DNA of 64,000 nt from Sindora glabra (taxonomy: Eukaryota; Streptophyta; Magnoliopsida; Fabales; Fabaceae): positions 55,985,057 to 56,049,056 of the forward strand of contig CM035236.1 of NCBI GenBank assembly GCA_020226215.1. The letters are read 5' to 3'. Numbering within the stretch: the first letter of the stretch is position 1; each line of letters begins with the position of its first letter. Below, piece after piece: positions 44,640-57,620 of the stretch. The translations under genes were made by a program, and so were the position numbers. The notes under the pieces were generated by a model. The model was given only the letters and a program-made list of their open reading frames with translations. It was not told the origin of the DNA and made no database searches.

Positions 44640-45500
44640 TTAATTTTACAAAGTCAAGTAATAAGATTAAGTTATGACATAAGAGGTTATGTCATATAAG
44701 TGAAAAAGTGATTATTATTTTGGCTAAAAGAAATGCAATATATGAGGTGCAGAGTTCACATTTATAAAAGTGCAATCATTGTCTAGTTAGAAAATGAAAT
44801 AGAGTAGCTTTTAAAAGTCATCCACCTTCCAAAAATTCACATATACTTAAATTAGTGCATTCTGATGTGCATGGTCCTATAAGTACAAGAACAGTTAGAG
44901 GTTCTTTGTTTTTTGTTACCTTTATTAACAATTACTCAAGAAAGATAGTGATATACACATTAAAGATAAAATGCCAAGTGTCTAAGGTATCTAAATAATT
45001 TCACACTTTAGTTAAAAGAAAAATAGGGAAAATGTTCAAATGCATATGCACTAATAATAGAGGTGAATATTCAAGATCTTTTAATGCTTATTGCAAGGAA
45101 TAACATACTAAATATTAGAAAATATCACCAAAGGCCCCTCAATTGAATGGCTTAACTAAAAGGATGAATAAAACATTAATTGAGAGAATTAAATGTTCAC
45201 TTTCACATTTTCGACTACAAAAAATTTTTTAAGTTAAAGCTTTAAATACATTTCTACATGTTTTGAATTGTTCATTATGTGTTCCCTTGAAGTTTAAAAT
45301 GCCAAAAAAGGTTTAGTTAAGTAAAAATATTTTTTTTGATTATTTATAAGTTTTAGATGTAAAGCATTTGTGCATATTCCCAAATTTAAAGACAAAGCGA
45401 TGTATATTTTTAGGTTATAGTGAAGATGAATTTGGCTATAATTTCTATGATCCTATTGAAAAGAAGTTGACTAGAAGCAAAGATACTGGGTTTATGGAAA
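44640..45500 (+). pseudogene. Integrase remnant, copia B
   Basis: LWHKRLCHISEKV-like (about 44675-44710) is the HH part of the zinc site and CNHCLVRK (44773-44795) the CC part. SHILKLVHSDVHGPISTRT (about 44835-44890) carries the first catalytic Asp. YSRKIVIYTLK follows, then NNRGEYSR (about 45055-45080; usually TDxGGEY), and PKAPQLNGLTKRMNKTLIE (about 45130-45185), where the usual catalytic Glu position reads K. KRCIFLGYSEDEFGY (about 45393-45435) is the C-terminal signature. Stops split it. Confidence 0.85.
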
Positions 45501-45699
45501 ATCAAACATTGGAAGACATTAGCAAGGAAGAAGCGGTGATACCTTAATATAGTGAACCATCACCTAACTTAGATATAGTTTATCTAAGAGAGGAGTTGAA
45601 TAAAGTTGAAGCTTAGAATTTTAAGTATGATATAGTTAATGTAGATGACCTAACATAAAATGACAATGATGAACAACCAACACTAGAGGCTTTAGTTGT

Positions 45700-46231
45700 T
45701 GCACTAAAAAGATCCAATAGAATCAGACAACCTTTTACACCGTATACGAAAGAAAAGCTTAATCTTTTAACTAATTGAGGAGAGTCAAAATGTTAGGATA
45801 AGACCATGGGAGATAAATATAAAAGTGAGTGAATTAAAGCTATACAAGATGAAATCAAATCTTTACATAAGAATCACACCTTTAAGTTAGTAAAATTATC
45901 AAAAGGTATGAAAGCTTTGAAGAATAAATGGATGTATAAAATAAAGAATGAAAAACATAACTCCAGGCCTCGATATAAAGTAAGATTGGTTATGAAGGGA
46001 TTCAATTAGAGAAAAGGAATTGATTTTAGTAATATTTTTCTCCTATTATGAAAATGTCTTCTATTCATGCAATGCTTATCTTAGTAGCTAATATTGATTT
46101 GGAAATTGAGTAGATGGATGTAAAAATAACCTTTTTTCACAGTGACTTAGAAGAAAAGATTTACATGGAGCAACCAAAAGGTTTTGAAGTGAAAGAAAAA
46201 GAAAATTATATATGCAAATTAAGAAAGAGTC
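45700..46231 (+). pseudogene. Reverse transcriptase remnant, N-terminal part, copia B
   Basis: RSNRIRQPFTPY near 45710, then IKAIQDEIKSLHKNHTFKLV (about 45835-45895), KGMKALKNKWMYKIK (about 45904-45950), RYKVRLVMKGFN (about 45970-46005) and, after a frameshift, a QMDVK-like part (46110) and IYMEQPKGFEVKEKEN (about 46158-46205). CKLRKS at about 46215-46230 ends exactly at the solo LTR, and its partner continues at 49315. Confidence 0.88.
46227..46231 (+). other. Left target-site duplication of the nested LTR (GAGTC)
   Basis: GAGTC pairs with GAGTT at 49315-49319 (4 of 5). Confidence 0.75.
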
Positions 46232-49200
46232 TGTAATATCCTAAATAAAGTAAGAAAGTTTAAGAAGGAATTTTTACTAGAAAGCACCCTAAACAAAAAA
46301 TTAGTAAGGTAATTGGATGAAATTCAAGTAAATAGTAAAAATAGTTTAGGTGTATATCTAAACTAAAATTTTCATAGGAAATATATTAGCACTAGTATGA
46401 GTCAAAATACAATTAAAAACCTAACACTAAGCATAGGAAAAATTATATCAAGGCTCAATAAGAAATTAAGGGCTTAAGTAGCTTAAAAACCTAAAGATTA
46501 AGCCTAAAAATTAAGATAAATTATCTTAATTCATTTGGGCTAAATTGGCTCATTTTCTTTAGGCCTAAATTTGATCTTAAAATTAAAAAAAAAAAAGAAT
46601 AAGGCCCAAACCAAGTCCAAGCGTATGGAGGAACCCGATGGCAATTAGGTGAATAAGTGAAAAATAAGGGACATTTATTAGTGCTTGTTTCTAGACATTA
46701 TATTTGGCTAAATTTAAGTGGATTTGAGAAAACTATCTTGTAAACTTCAACTATAAAAATCATGCAACATGTGCCAAGTTATCACTAAATTTTTATAAAA
46801 AGAATAAAAAAAGAAGCTTATAAAGGAAATATTGGATTGAGGTTTTATGTAAGGCTTTTGGGATCATTTTATCATAAAATTTTTATTTTTTCTCTTTAGC
46901 CTAACCATGATCTCCTAGGGTTTTTCTAGTAGGGTTTCCAATTCTCCAATAATTCCCGAGAGGTTCTTTAAGTAATTTCATCTAGTTCTTACAAGGTAAC
47001 CTAGGTTTCCTTCATCTCCTTCAAGTTTTTATGAAAATTTTCTCTTCAATATTCTTAAAACTTAGTTTATTTTAGTAAAGTAGCTACCTTAAGAAGTCTT
47101 TGAAAATTTATAGAATCAAGAATTTAAAAGTGAGTGGCAACTATCCTTGGTTCCTTTGAGTTTTCTCGTGAAAAATGAAGAATATGATGATATATACTAT
47201 TATATATATTAAGTTGATTTGTGGTGCAATATAGTTCATTTTTAGCATTATGTAAATGTTGATATAATGATATGATATTGGTATTTTAGTAGCAAGATTG
47301 GTTAGAGAGGATCTATTAAGTTTTTATAAGAGTTAATAATAGGATTTTTGTTAAGTTTGGAGATAAAACTTTCAAGGAAAGACCATAGTAAGTTTTCTGT
47401 TACTCTTTAAAGTTAAGGGTTAGAAATTATTAAAATTTCAACTTTTGATATTTTAATATAACAAATAGTGTTAGGATAGATGAGAATTTTTAAAAAATTT
47501 TAGAGATATGAAAAATGAATTTTTATGGACTTTGATTATAAGAGTTTAAAATAGAATTTTAGGTTTTGTGTTCTAAAGTTTAGTATTGTTTATGCAATAA
47601 TTAGATTGAGAAAAAGTAAGGAAATTAATGTTATTTGGATATTAACATGTTATTAAGCTTGTATAAAAATTTGATAGTAATTAGAATTGATTTGGATGTC
47701 AAGAAAACTCATTTATTACAACAACTCTAAAATTGCCTAGACTTGGCAACCTTGTGTATTTAGTTTTGTATGAATAGTACCAACATGGTACTCTTGTGAA
47801 ATAATTGAAAATTTTCATATTTAACATGTTATGGATATTGTATAAAAATTTAGTAATGATTAAAAGTGATTTGAATATTGAAAAGGACTTTTATTGCAAC
47901 TATTCATGTGTTATCTTATTTTGAAATTCATGATTTTGTAACTATATGAATAGTATTCGAGAATAAGAAAATTGATGTTTGATGATTTTTAATATATAAA
48001 AAGCATCATATAAAATTGTTATAAAAATTTAAATTGATTTAGAAGCTTAAAAGTCATCAAACCACATGAGCATTTATACTACCCATTAAGTTAAATGTTC
48101 GATACTTCTCGTTTAGAAATGTTGCAAAAAATTAAAATTTATGATACGTCTGATCATGCTTAAGCTATAGTTAATAGCCATTCATAAGAGCTAAGTATTG
48201 TTATTATCTTGAATGGAAAGGTTGTATATTAACCTTAGACATGATGATATGTGATAATGAACTTAAATGTGTGAGAATGGCAAATTGTGTTAACAAAACT
48301 TTTATGGCATAATTGGTATATTGACTATACCTAATGAAAGGAGAAATTGATGCATATGGCCAGCATCTTATCATTGTTCTTCTTGAATAAGATATGTGAA
48401 GGGAGATATACATCATTCATAGAGAAAGAAAGGAATGATAAAGGTAGGAAGGATAAGGTGATGGTCTTATACCTAAAGTGATAAAAGATAAGACTGGATA
48501 GAAGATATAGGGTAAAACCTATACATTAACAATAGTTATTCTCTTTAACAAGCTTTAAAAGTGACAAATTGGCTAATTTGTTACTAAATACTACATATAA
48601 AAGTTACAAGCAATACATAAGGGCATAAATCAATTATTATACACTATTATATATTTGGCATTTTATTGTGAAAGCTCTTTAGAAAAAGGAGAAAAGTAGT
48701 CATTCACTAAGTATTTCAATACTTACACTTTTTTGTTGTACTTTATTCGTAGATTTAGAACATGAATCTCATAAAAATGACCAACACCTATGTAAGAACC
48801 TTCTTCTCCCTATTAGGAACTTTCCAAATAATATTTTGTTATAATCTCCAAATTTTTATAGCAAGTTCCCGCATAGATTATATTGTAAAGCTTAGGAAAA
48901 TTAATTTTGAGTCTAACAAATCCATTCACTAAAAGGCGTAACTAATAACTCTAGCTTAATGAAAATGCTAACTTTCCTTCTTCCTCATCCATAGAATTAG
49001 ACTTTGAGGAAGATAGTGAATGGAAATAGATTGGCCCTAGTTAAAAGTTCTTCCTTTTGAAAAAATTTATGTATAACGTTATGTTTTTCAAAAAATTTAT
49101 ATTCTTATATAAATATTTTTAGTACACATAAATTATGTTTTAAAATTCCTTATGCATGTGCAAGTAGTATTATTTTCTATAAATACTTATTTGTATTCTT

Positions 49201-49314
49201 AGTAGAGTTTAAAAAAAAGTAGATAAGTGAGCTTATAAGGCCAATTAGTTAGTATATTAATACTAGTTAGATGTCTTTATACCAATCATAGTATCCAAAA
49301 ATTAAGTCATGATA
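46232..49314 (+). mobile_element. Solo LTR (3.08 kb) inside RT of copia B
   Basis: It starts TGTAATATCCTAAA and ends AAGTCATGATA (an original TGACA end is likely). Target copies GAGTC/GAGTT flank it. The interior has no gag or pol trace; the phrase CATTCACTAAGTATTTCAAT followed by ACTTACAC (near 48700) is of the kind seen in Tekay/Del-type LTRs. Its start resembles the 10870 LTR, but the bodies look different, so it is a separate family or subfamily. Confidence 0.85.
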
Positions 49315-50405
49315 GAGTTTTTGTAAGTTAAAGGAAGCTTCTAGACAATAGTACAAAAAGTTTAAATTAGTTATGGGGGAGCAAGTTTTCTAAAAGATAA
49401 CTTTTGATTACTATATGTTTGTCTAAAAATTCTTTAATGATGATTTTATCATTTTTTGCTCTATGTTGATGATATTTTGATTTTTATTAAGAATGCTACA
49501 TGAATGGTTAAACTAAAGAAATAATTGAATAAGTCTTTTACCATGAAAGATTTTGAGCATGATGATTACTCAAGACAGAGGTACAAGAAAGCTTTATTTG
49601 TCAAAAAAGAAATACATCAAAAGGATACCTTAAAGGTTTAGTATGAAAAAAGCCAAAGCTATTTCTAGTTCTTTTGCTACTCACTTTAAATTAATACCAA
49701 GTAATGTCTAACTACAGATAAGGAATAACAAGATATAGAAAGAATTTCTTGTGCTTTAGCAATTGAAAGTTTAATGTATGGCATAATATGTAGTAGACTT
49801 GACATTGCTAATGTCATTGGTATAGTAAGTCTTTTTCTTTCAAATCCAAGTAAAGAGCATTGAAATGTTATAAAATAGATTATGAGATATGTTTGAGGTA
49901 TGACTAATTTGAACTTATATTTTAGAGATAAAAAACTCTTACTAATTAGTTTTACTGATACAGACTTAGTCCGAGATATTGATTCTTATAAGTTTGCTTC
50001 TATTTATTTGATCAAGTTTGCAAAGGACGCTATGGCATGACAATCTAAATTATAAAAGTGTATTGCTCTTTCAACGATAGAGGTAGAATTTATTATAACA
50101 ACCAAAACATGTAAAAAATTGTTATGGATGAAGAAGTTTCTTCAAGAACTTGGATTTAAGTAAGATTATTATATTTTTTTATGACAATTAGAGTGCAACA
50201 CGTCTTGGTAAAAACTTTGCTTTCCATGCAAGGTCGAAACATATTAATGTTTGTTACTATTGGATACATGATGTTTTGAATAATAAGTTATTAAAATTTA
50301 AAAATTTTCAAATGGATGAAAATTATGCTGATATATTGACTAAACCTTTACTAAGGAAAAATTTTAAAACATGTTGCTCAATAGCTAGAATGTTTATGTT
50401 CACCA
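49315..50405 (+). pseudogene. Reverse transcriptase C-terminal part and RNase H, copia B
   Basis: KLKEASRQ and YKKF (about 49328-49365) stand for the GLKQAPRQWYKKF motif. A Y-x-x-CxF-like segment follows near 49420, then a SMLMIF-type decayed YVDD site after a frameshift (about 49460-49480). RNase H shows as a DxDSYKFASIYL-like part (49975-50012), QSKL and KCIALSTIEVEFI (about 50040-50095), CKKLLWMKKFLQELGFK (about 50110-50160) and a KLLKFKNF segment (50290), ending in a DILTKPLLRKNFKTCCSIA-like block (about 50330-50385). Numerous stops. Confidence 0.85.
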
Positions 50406-50413
50406 CTTAGTTG

Positions 50414-50424
50414 AAAAAGGGAGA
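50414..50424 (+). other. Polypurine tract of copia B
   Basis: AAAAAGGGAGA ends two bases before the 3' LTR. Confidence 0.8.
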
Positions 50425-50426
50425 TT

Positions 50427-51176
50427 TGTTAGTGGGTTTCTCCTAAGTGGGCCTTTAGTTCCTTTTATATTTATTATTTAATAAAAAGGATAAAAAAGAA
50501 AAAGAGAAATAGAAAATGGCTTGTTAGGCATTTTAAAAGAATAGGCCAAATTTGGCCGAGAAAGTCTTTAAAGGCTTTCATATATAAAAGCCAATAAGAT
50601 TTCATAAAGGCATCTCAATCAGCATGCGAAGTGTGGTGATTTTGTGAATTATGAGCAATAAAAGGTTAAAAGATAGTCTTTTCTTCCTTTAATAAGGGAA
50701 CAATGCAAAGGTGTAAGAATTTTTCTAAATAGTGCTAGAAAATTTATCACCTTCTTTACTTAGATTCACATCAAATTTATTTATATTATTGTTGGTAATT
50801 TAGGCATATTTTTCTATTAATTTTTCTTCTTCTTTGCCAACTAATTTCATATAATAATCGGTATTAATTATTGTGTTGCTTTTGTTAAGAATTTTGCCTA
50901 TTTTAGTGAAAAAAATTTATATTGGTTGTTTCGTAAAATTTCTAAGATATTATGTTCATTATTTTATTAGTAGATTTTTTTCACTGGACTAGGTTCTATG
51001 ATTTTTTACTTTCACATTAAGTGGTTTTCCACATTAAAAATTCTTGGTTTCCTGGTTTATTTTTCTTGCAATAATTTTTGGTGATATATTTAATTGTACA
51101 TATAAGAAAAGTCAATCTAAGTGAGTTATTTAATTTTTTACTACATGTTACTCTAATCCTATTATTTTTCCTAACA
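50427..51176 (+). repeat. 3' LTR of copia B (750 bp)
   Basis: It starts TGTTAGTGGG and ends CCTAACA, and aligns with 42556-43351. The difference in length is due to several small indels. The TATA box is at 50581-50589. Confidence 0.92.
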
Positions 51177-51181
51177 AAATG

Positions 51182-51240
51182 TTTGTAAGAAGTTAAGACC
51201 TATATCAAAAGAAGCCATTGAAAAAGTTTGTAAGAAGTTA
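51182..51240 (+). repeat. Tandem repeat at the copia B insertion site
   Basis: TTTGTAAGAAGTTA occurs at 51182 and again at 51227, with CATTGAAAAAG just before the second copy. The left flank of the element (42544-42555) also ends in CATTGAAAAAG. The element therefore inserted at the joint of a ~45-bp tandem unit. Confidence 0.75.
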
Positions 51241-54010
51241 GGTATATTGTTTTCTTTACCTTATTTTTGTTCATAAATGGAGTATATATTAATCATGAAG
51301 TTTTGCTTTTCTATTTTTGTAAACTTGGACTATCTAATATAAATAAATTTTTAACTTGTTAACTTAGTATCACTTACTAAAAGTCTTTCCAAACTGACTT
51401 GCTTATGCCTTTAGTTTTTTTTTTCTTTTATGAAGTATGATCCTAAGGATGAAAAAGATTGTAAAAAAATTAGAGATCACCTTAATTTCCATCAAGTTTG
51501 TTCCTTTACCCTTTAAAAACATTTTCAAGGAGTTTCCATCTTATCTTTTCCTTCCTAAAAAATTGTACCTATATTATTGATCTATTTTTTTCCTTTATAA
51601 AAGCAAAATCTAATGGATTTGTCTGTTTAGGCTAAAGTGATAATGGTTTTGTTGTTTAGCATATTGCCTATAGGAAAATAACCATTCTAAAACATGATTT
51701 TTTTTCTTTTCAAAAATTGAATTGAGTTTAAAGATGAATTAATGTTCAATGCTCCTATTATAACCTTTATTGCCATTTATCACTTATAAATTTACTATTA
51801 TTGATAATTAACTTGTTAATGCATAATAAAAATAGATCACCCTACATAACATGGTTTCATATGTTAATCCCTATTTCCTTTATTTAAAAAAAAACCTTTT
51901 GTCCTTGATTTAAGTGCGAGGAAAAAAGGTTTTAAGTTTGCTTGTATATTAATGTTTTACTTTAACAAATTTTTTAGCAGGTTAATAAGGTAATGCATTA
52001 GCATGTGCTATTGAAGGACAATTTTCTTTTCTTTATGTGGTTTTCTTTTAATTGATTAACTTATTGTTAAAATTTAGGTACAAGAAATAAGTTACTTCAG
52101 TTTTTCCTTTTCATATTAGTTATTTAACAAGGTAGTTCTGCTTGAGAGGCTATAATTACTAGGTCATGTCTAAACTAATATAAGAAAGGCATTAGTGATT
52201 ATAGCTATTATTTTTTTCTATTAGTTTTGAATTCTTCTTTTCCCATTGATGCAATACCAAGTTAACTCAAATTTGAATTCTTTCTTTCCCATAAAATGAT
52301 AAAAGTCTTGATAAACCTCACTACTTTAAAACTAATTAACACCAATCTAATACCAATTTAAGAAAAGGAAATTCCTTTTGTATTAGAATATATGATTGGT
52401 CTTCCTATGGTAAGACCATGTTAACATGCAAATCTATCTAATCTTTACTTATATGTACTAGTAATTGATAAGCTAAAATTCCTCTAAATTGTGATAGTAG
52501 TTCAATTTGATTATTATTGTAGAAACTATAATGTTGCAAACCTAGTTATATTCAAAATTGTAGAAAGAAAATGAAAAACATTAACCTAATGAATTCACAT
52601 GTGCATTTGTACTAAGACTTTCCTTTTTCATTGGCTTAATTAGCAATTTGGCATATATTTAGCTTGATTGTTTCAAAAAGAATAATGCATAACTTAAAGG
52701 TGATATGAGGCTTCAAATTTAACATTATCATAATTAGTTATTAAGAAGTTTGATAATACTTTGACTTGAAGAAATGGTGTGAGCATTTTTATTGATAATT
52801 GAAGGACAATTAAAATTTAAAATATAGTTAAGGTTAGAGTTCCTTGGGTGATTAAGCAGGGTACTTTTATCCATTGACATTTCTTTCATCAAGTGTTAGT
52901 CATTACTATTCTTACTTATCTTATATTTTGATTTTTCATTTGCCCCATTTTATTATGAATTACTTTGGTAGGTTTTATATTCTAATGGGGCACACGAAAA
53001 TTTTTACCTCTCTTTTAACTTAGCCTACTCCAAACTCCTCCTTTATTGTTAGAAAAATTTTCATTTAACAATCAACAAACAATGAAAAGCCATTAAATGA
53101 CTAAAACCCAATCATATGGCTGGTGAACATGGTATCAAGAAAGGATAAATTAAGAGAATTATTTTGTTAAATACTAGTTTTAAAAGCTTTCTTAATATAA
53201 ACATTTTCACATTGCTAAAAGAGAGTAGTTCTGAAGCCATACTCTACAATGAAACAGGCACATTAATTTATATTGGAATATGTATAGGATAAACCCATAA
53301 CTTATAATTAATTATTCATTAACACAAAATTCCTTTGTAGCAGATTGATCTTGGGTGTGAAATGTGATATCCCACACATTTTGTTTGGCTTCCTTGAATT
53401 TTTGATGATGTACTTTTATTTAGATACATAAAGACATTTTTATTCGATTAAATTTATCTTTTATCGTTCTCTTTTTCCTTTCTGCTATTTGACATTATAT
53501 GATATTAGCTTTTGTGTTTGCTTTTAGTTTCATAAGCTTAGCATTTTCTCTATTAATATCTTGACAACTATCATTTATAATTATAACTTAATGCAATTTT
53601 AGTTTAAGAAAAATCAAGCCATTAGATATAGGCCTTGAATAGGAGGCTTAATTGGCTTGTAACTACTTTAGTCTTATGCCTAAACGTAATGGAGCCATTA
53701 ATCATTAAAGCAATTGGATACTTGTATTTGCAAGAATGTGATAGCTTTTCCGTATATATTAAGGGTTAGTTTTTTATGAAAACTATATTCATAAAATTAT
53801 TATTTTTTATCCTATTACCATTTGTTATCCATAAGCATTTTTTATATATATTTAAGAATATCTTTAATTACATATCTTGTTTATTTCTAGAATCTCAACA
53901 ATTGTATAATTGTATAATATAACAAAATTCTAACATGTAATTTTATTTAGTTATTTATTAGTCAATATAATAAATCATTTATAATAATAATTTGATCCAT
54001 CAAATTATGA
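51241..54010. other. AT-rich DNA, no gene recognised
   Basis: About 2.8 kb with short pyrimidine and A runs, frequent stops in all frames, and no terminal repeats, primer sites or motif clusters that I can identify. Confidence 0.45.
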
Positions 54011-54023
54011 AGATGATAAACTA

Positions 54024-55090
54024 TTAAAAATTGTTCTTAAAAATATCTTTAAAATGTATACTATACAAATGGATTTTCAGCCATTTAAGCGGAGCAATCT
54101 TGTAGGCTACCTTCCCAACTTTTACTATGATCGGTATTGGGCCTTCATACTTGCGAAGCAACCAACTATCTCTGACCCTTACACTTTTTTGTTCGGGTAG
54201 AAACTTGACAAGTAAAAGATCTCCCACCTCAAATTCCAACTCTCAGCACCCTTTATCTCCCTACTTCTTCATTCTCTTAGAAGCTTTATCTAAGTAAGCA
54301 CGGGCAATTTCAATGTTTAGTTTCCAATCCTTAGTGAAATAGTGTGCACTAGGATTCACCCTTCTGTACACTCCAGACACTGTGTGGGGCAAGAGTGGCT
54401 GCTGACCTATAATAATCTCAAACGAACTTTTATTGGTCGCAGAACTCTTTTGAGCGTTGAAGCAAAATTGTGCAATGTCCAAAAGTTGTGGCCAATTCTT
54501 CTAATTAGCACTAGTGAAGTGCCTCAGATACTCCTCTAATAAGCTATTGAATCTCTCGGTTTGGCCATCACTTTGAGGATGGTAGCTAGACGAGAAATTA
54601 TGTTGTGACCCGAGAATGTTGAACAGTTCTGACCAAAGGTCCCAGCAAATCTGCTATCTCGGTCACTTACTAAATTCTAGGGTACTCCCCAGTATTTCAC
54701 CACAAATTTAAAGAACAATCAGGCCATCTCTTCTGCCGAGCAATACTTTGGAGCTGGTATAAATGTTCCATACTTCGAAAAGTAATCTATTACCACCAAG
54801 ATAGTGGATAGATCCCCTACTTTAGGAAGACTGGAAATGAAATCCAGTGACACGCTCTCCCAAGGTCGGCTAGGTATTTGCAATGGCTCCAAAAGTCCCG
54901 CGGTCTTCTCTCTGACATTTTTATCGTGCTGGCAGATGAGACAGGTTTTAGTATGATTGACCATATCATCTCGCATTTGTGGCCAATAATAACCTTGCTT
55001 CAGCAAGGCATGAGTTCTTTGCCATCTCGGATGACCCGCCCCCAAAGTATCATGGCACTTCTTTAGAAAGCTTTTCTCGTTCCCAAAGCT
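54024..55090 (-). pseudogene. Ty3/gypsy (chromovirus-type) integrase fragment, comparatively fresh
   Basis: On the minus strand, GAGHPRWQRTHALLKQGYYW (about 55042-54983) and CLICQHDK form the HHCC zinc site. WESVSLDFISSLPKVGDLST (54870-54810) and VVIDYFSKYGTFIPAP hold the catalytic-core Asp motifs, then after a gap with a stop and shift the DRDxxFT/HPQTDGQTE part (54690-54550) is broken but traceable. DIAQFCFNAQKSSATNKSSF (54480-54420) and EVGDLLLVKFLPEQ (54235-54195, the C-terminal GPY/F-type domain) follow. It ends near 54024 in FKDIF, where other elements continue to the chromodomain. Only a few lesions interrupt it and its composition is much less AT-rich than its surroundings. No LTRs or pol remainder accompany it. 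Confidence 0.9.
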
Positions 55091-57414
55091 GGCGATCTGA
55101 GGTTACTTCCAATTCTATAATAAGATAAAAAAAATGCTTCAATAGGGATGCTATTTTAAGTGTGTAATCAATGGACTTATTATTGTATTTATATATGCTA
55201 AACTTTTAATATTTTTGTATTACATATCTTAAGTATAGTATCTTTTTATGCATATAATGATATGATGAAAACATGCTTGTTTGTTTGTGAATACTTCCCC
55301 TTTGCATTTGCTCTCATCCTCAATTTTACTATTTGGACACTTAAGTTTAAGCAAAACTTTAAATATGATGAAATAATGCAATGTTTAACCTTATAGGATA
55401 AGACATTAAAGAGGAACAATATTTAACCTTACAAAGTAGGCATTAAATATTTAGAGTGGAGATCAATAGAATTTGCTTAGAATATGAAGAAAGCTATATC
55501 TCTTTAAGGCTGAATTAGTATCAAAGTATCTATTAATCTTAATGTCAATGCAATATATGATGCATCTACTAATCTTCCTTCATATGGCTGTATAGCTAAG
55601 TAGGGGCAACTTAAAAAAATCAAGCCAAATTTTAGATATTCCTCATATATAATTTACAAATGACAAAATTATTTCATTAACATCATTATCTTAATTCAGA
55701 TAAAATAAAATCTTGATCTAAATTAAGCTTTCAAGTCATGATAATAAAATCACTACTTTAATGATTACTTTTTTATAGTATGATTAACTTTAAAGGCATT
55801 TACATATGGTTGCAAAGAAGTGCTTTATACTACTATCAAAGGTAGCAACAAATTGTTTTATATTAATACTCATATCAATAATAGTGCACACAGAAACACA
55901 TAAAAGAACAATGCCTATACTCAATTTAGTGCTTATTGGATACTAAATCTTGTAAAAGAAAATCCCACTGGCAAGACACATGTATCATACTCAACTTTAA
56001 AATCTACCAATAGTTAAAAAGTAAATATAACTTGTGAAAGTGTTACAAGAAAAATGAAAAAATTTCATCCTGACTCACTTGATAGAATTCAATAAAGTTC
56101 CACATTAGACTAACAATCATCCAATAATTGAGGAAGTCAAATTCCTTCTTCCTCATAATTTTTAAATGAAAAAATTATTTCCTTATATATTATTGCATAT
56201 TTAAGTCATTATGATGGCATCATTACCTTAATGATGTTGATTGAACCTTTTCTTATAATTTGATAAGATTGCCCTCAAATGAGAGAATCAAGCATCACAA
56301 TCATTTATAGATTTGGAAAAAGTCTAATTCTCTATTTCTTATAATTACAATTTGATAGGATGGTTAACAAATGAGCAAATCAAGCATTACATATTTATCA
56401 AAATATTAAGATTCTTAAGTTGCCAGTTATTACTGCCATTATAGTTTTACATATGTACTTTATCAACAATAAATCATATAATCCCAAGCTAGACGAATGG
56501 CTATGAGAAGATTATCATTCATTTAACTAATAAAATTACATCTTTTGCATTGAAAGGGGAAAACCAAAAATATTGTGTAAAATATCTACTATAACATTAA
56601 ATTTGCTATTAAAATTTAAAAAATGAAATTTAAGCTAACCTTTTTAATTCAAAGGTAATAAAAAAACAAGAACATTTCCATAGAAAGTAAAAAACACCAA
56701 ATAGATAAAACATTTTATATGGAATACAAAATAAAACATTAAAAAATTAAAAAATAACAAATCCTTACCTTTTACACTCCCAAATATGATTAGAAATTAC
56801 AGCAAAAAACATCTAAGATGCAAAATAAACTCATCTCAATTGTTTATCTCTCTTAAAACCCTAGTAAATAATTTAGCAAATTTTACTTCAACCCATATAC
56901 ATATATTAACTTAAAAAAGTGAAATTTTTAATAGATAAATCAAAAGCATTTACTCCTAATTTAGTACATTGCAATAGAGTCCATATTAGCGAGGGCAAAG
57001 ATCTCTTATATAGTGTTGATATTGTGGCCACCATTAAAAGGAGAATATTATGAAAACATAGATGCTAATGATTTGAAATTTTGGAAAAGAAAGTAAAAAA
57101 TTAGGATATGGATGAAAATATAACAAACAAAAGTTAGAAATTAAGATATTAATGAAGAAAAGAAATCAATTTGGGATTTGGATAACTTAAAAGAAGGTAA
57201 AGTGAGAGCATTTAAATGAAAAGAGAGAATAATTCAAAGAAGCAATTGATTAATGGTGTCTTTAAGAAGAGATAATAAAGTTCTAAACAAAAATAAAGTG
57301 GAGCAAAATAGATATGAAGGGCTTTTTATTTTTCTAAAGGGCAAAAGGGTGTTATTGAAATTGAAAGAATGATTTGATTTAATTTAATGGTTTGATAGTG
57401 TAATTGAGATAGGA
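55091..57414. other. AT-rich DNA, no gene recognised
   Basis: No coding motif, LTR edge or RNA gene was seen on either strand. 56660-57300 is especially rich in A on the plus strand. Confidence 0.45.
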
Positions 57415-57620
57415 GTTCAACTATTTAGAAAATACAAGAAAATTAGAAAATGCAATAAATTAAGGAAATAAATTAAAGAGATTATGAAAACACAATAAAT
57501 AAAGGAAAGAAACCAAAGAGATTATTCTAAAAAGGAAGAAAACACATAAAATTTAGAAAAATTAATAAACAAGAGAAAGAAATCAAAGAGATTATGAAAA
57601 TATAATAAATAAAATAAAAA
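57415..57620 (+). repeat. Degenerate A-rich tandem repeat
   Basis: About four units built on AGAGATTATGAAAA, then CAATAAATAA, then AGGAAAGAAA(C/T)CAA follow one another (unit near 50-60 bases, cores at about 57477, 57518, 57588) with indels. Confidence 0.6.

Larger units (their letters stand above)
42556..51176 (+). mobile_element. Ty1/copia element B, full outline with nested solo LTR
   Basis: Both LTRs, primer site, gag with zinc knuckle, protease, integrase, reverse transcriptase, RNase H and purine tract are present in copia order on the plus strand. Without the solo LTR at 46232-49314 the element is about 5.5 kb, a normal copia size. Stops and shifts occur in every domain. The motif set (IRQWI in gag, CxxC knuckle, WQSKLQKC-like RNase H, SKHINV block) is close to the Tnt1/Tork-like group; that lineage is inferred from memory of the family. 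Confidence 0.92.

Noticed and set aside
48204..48416. Seventy-codon minus-strand frame
   Set aside because: It lies inside the solo LTR nested in copia B and shows no domain or start context.
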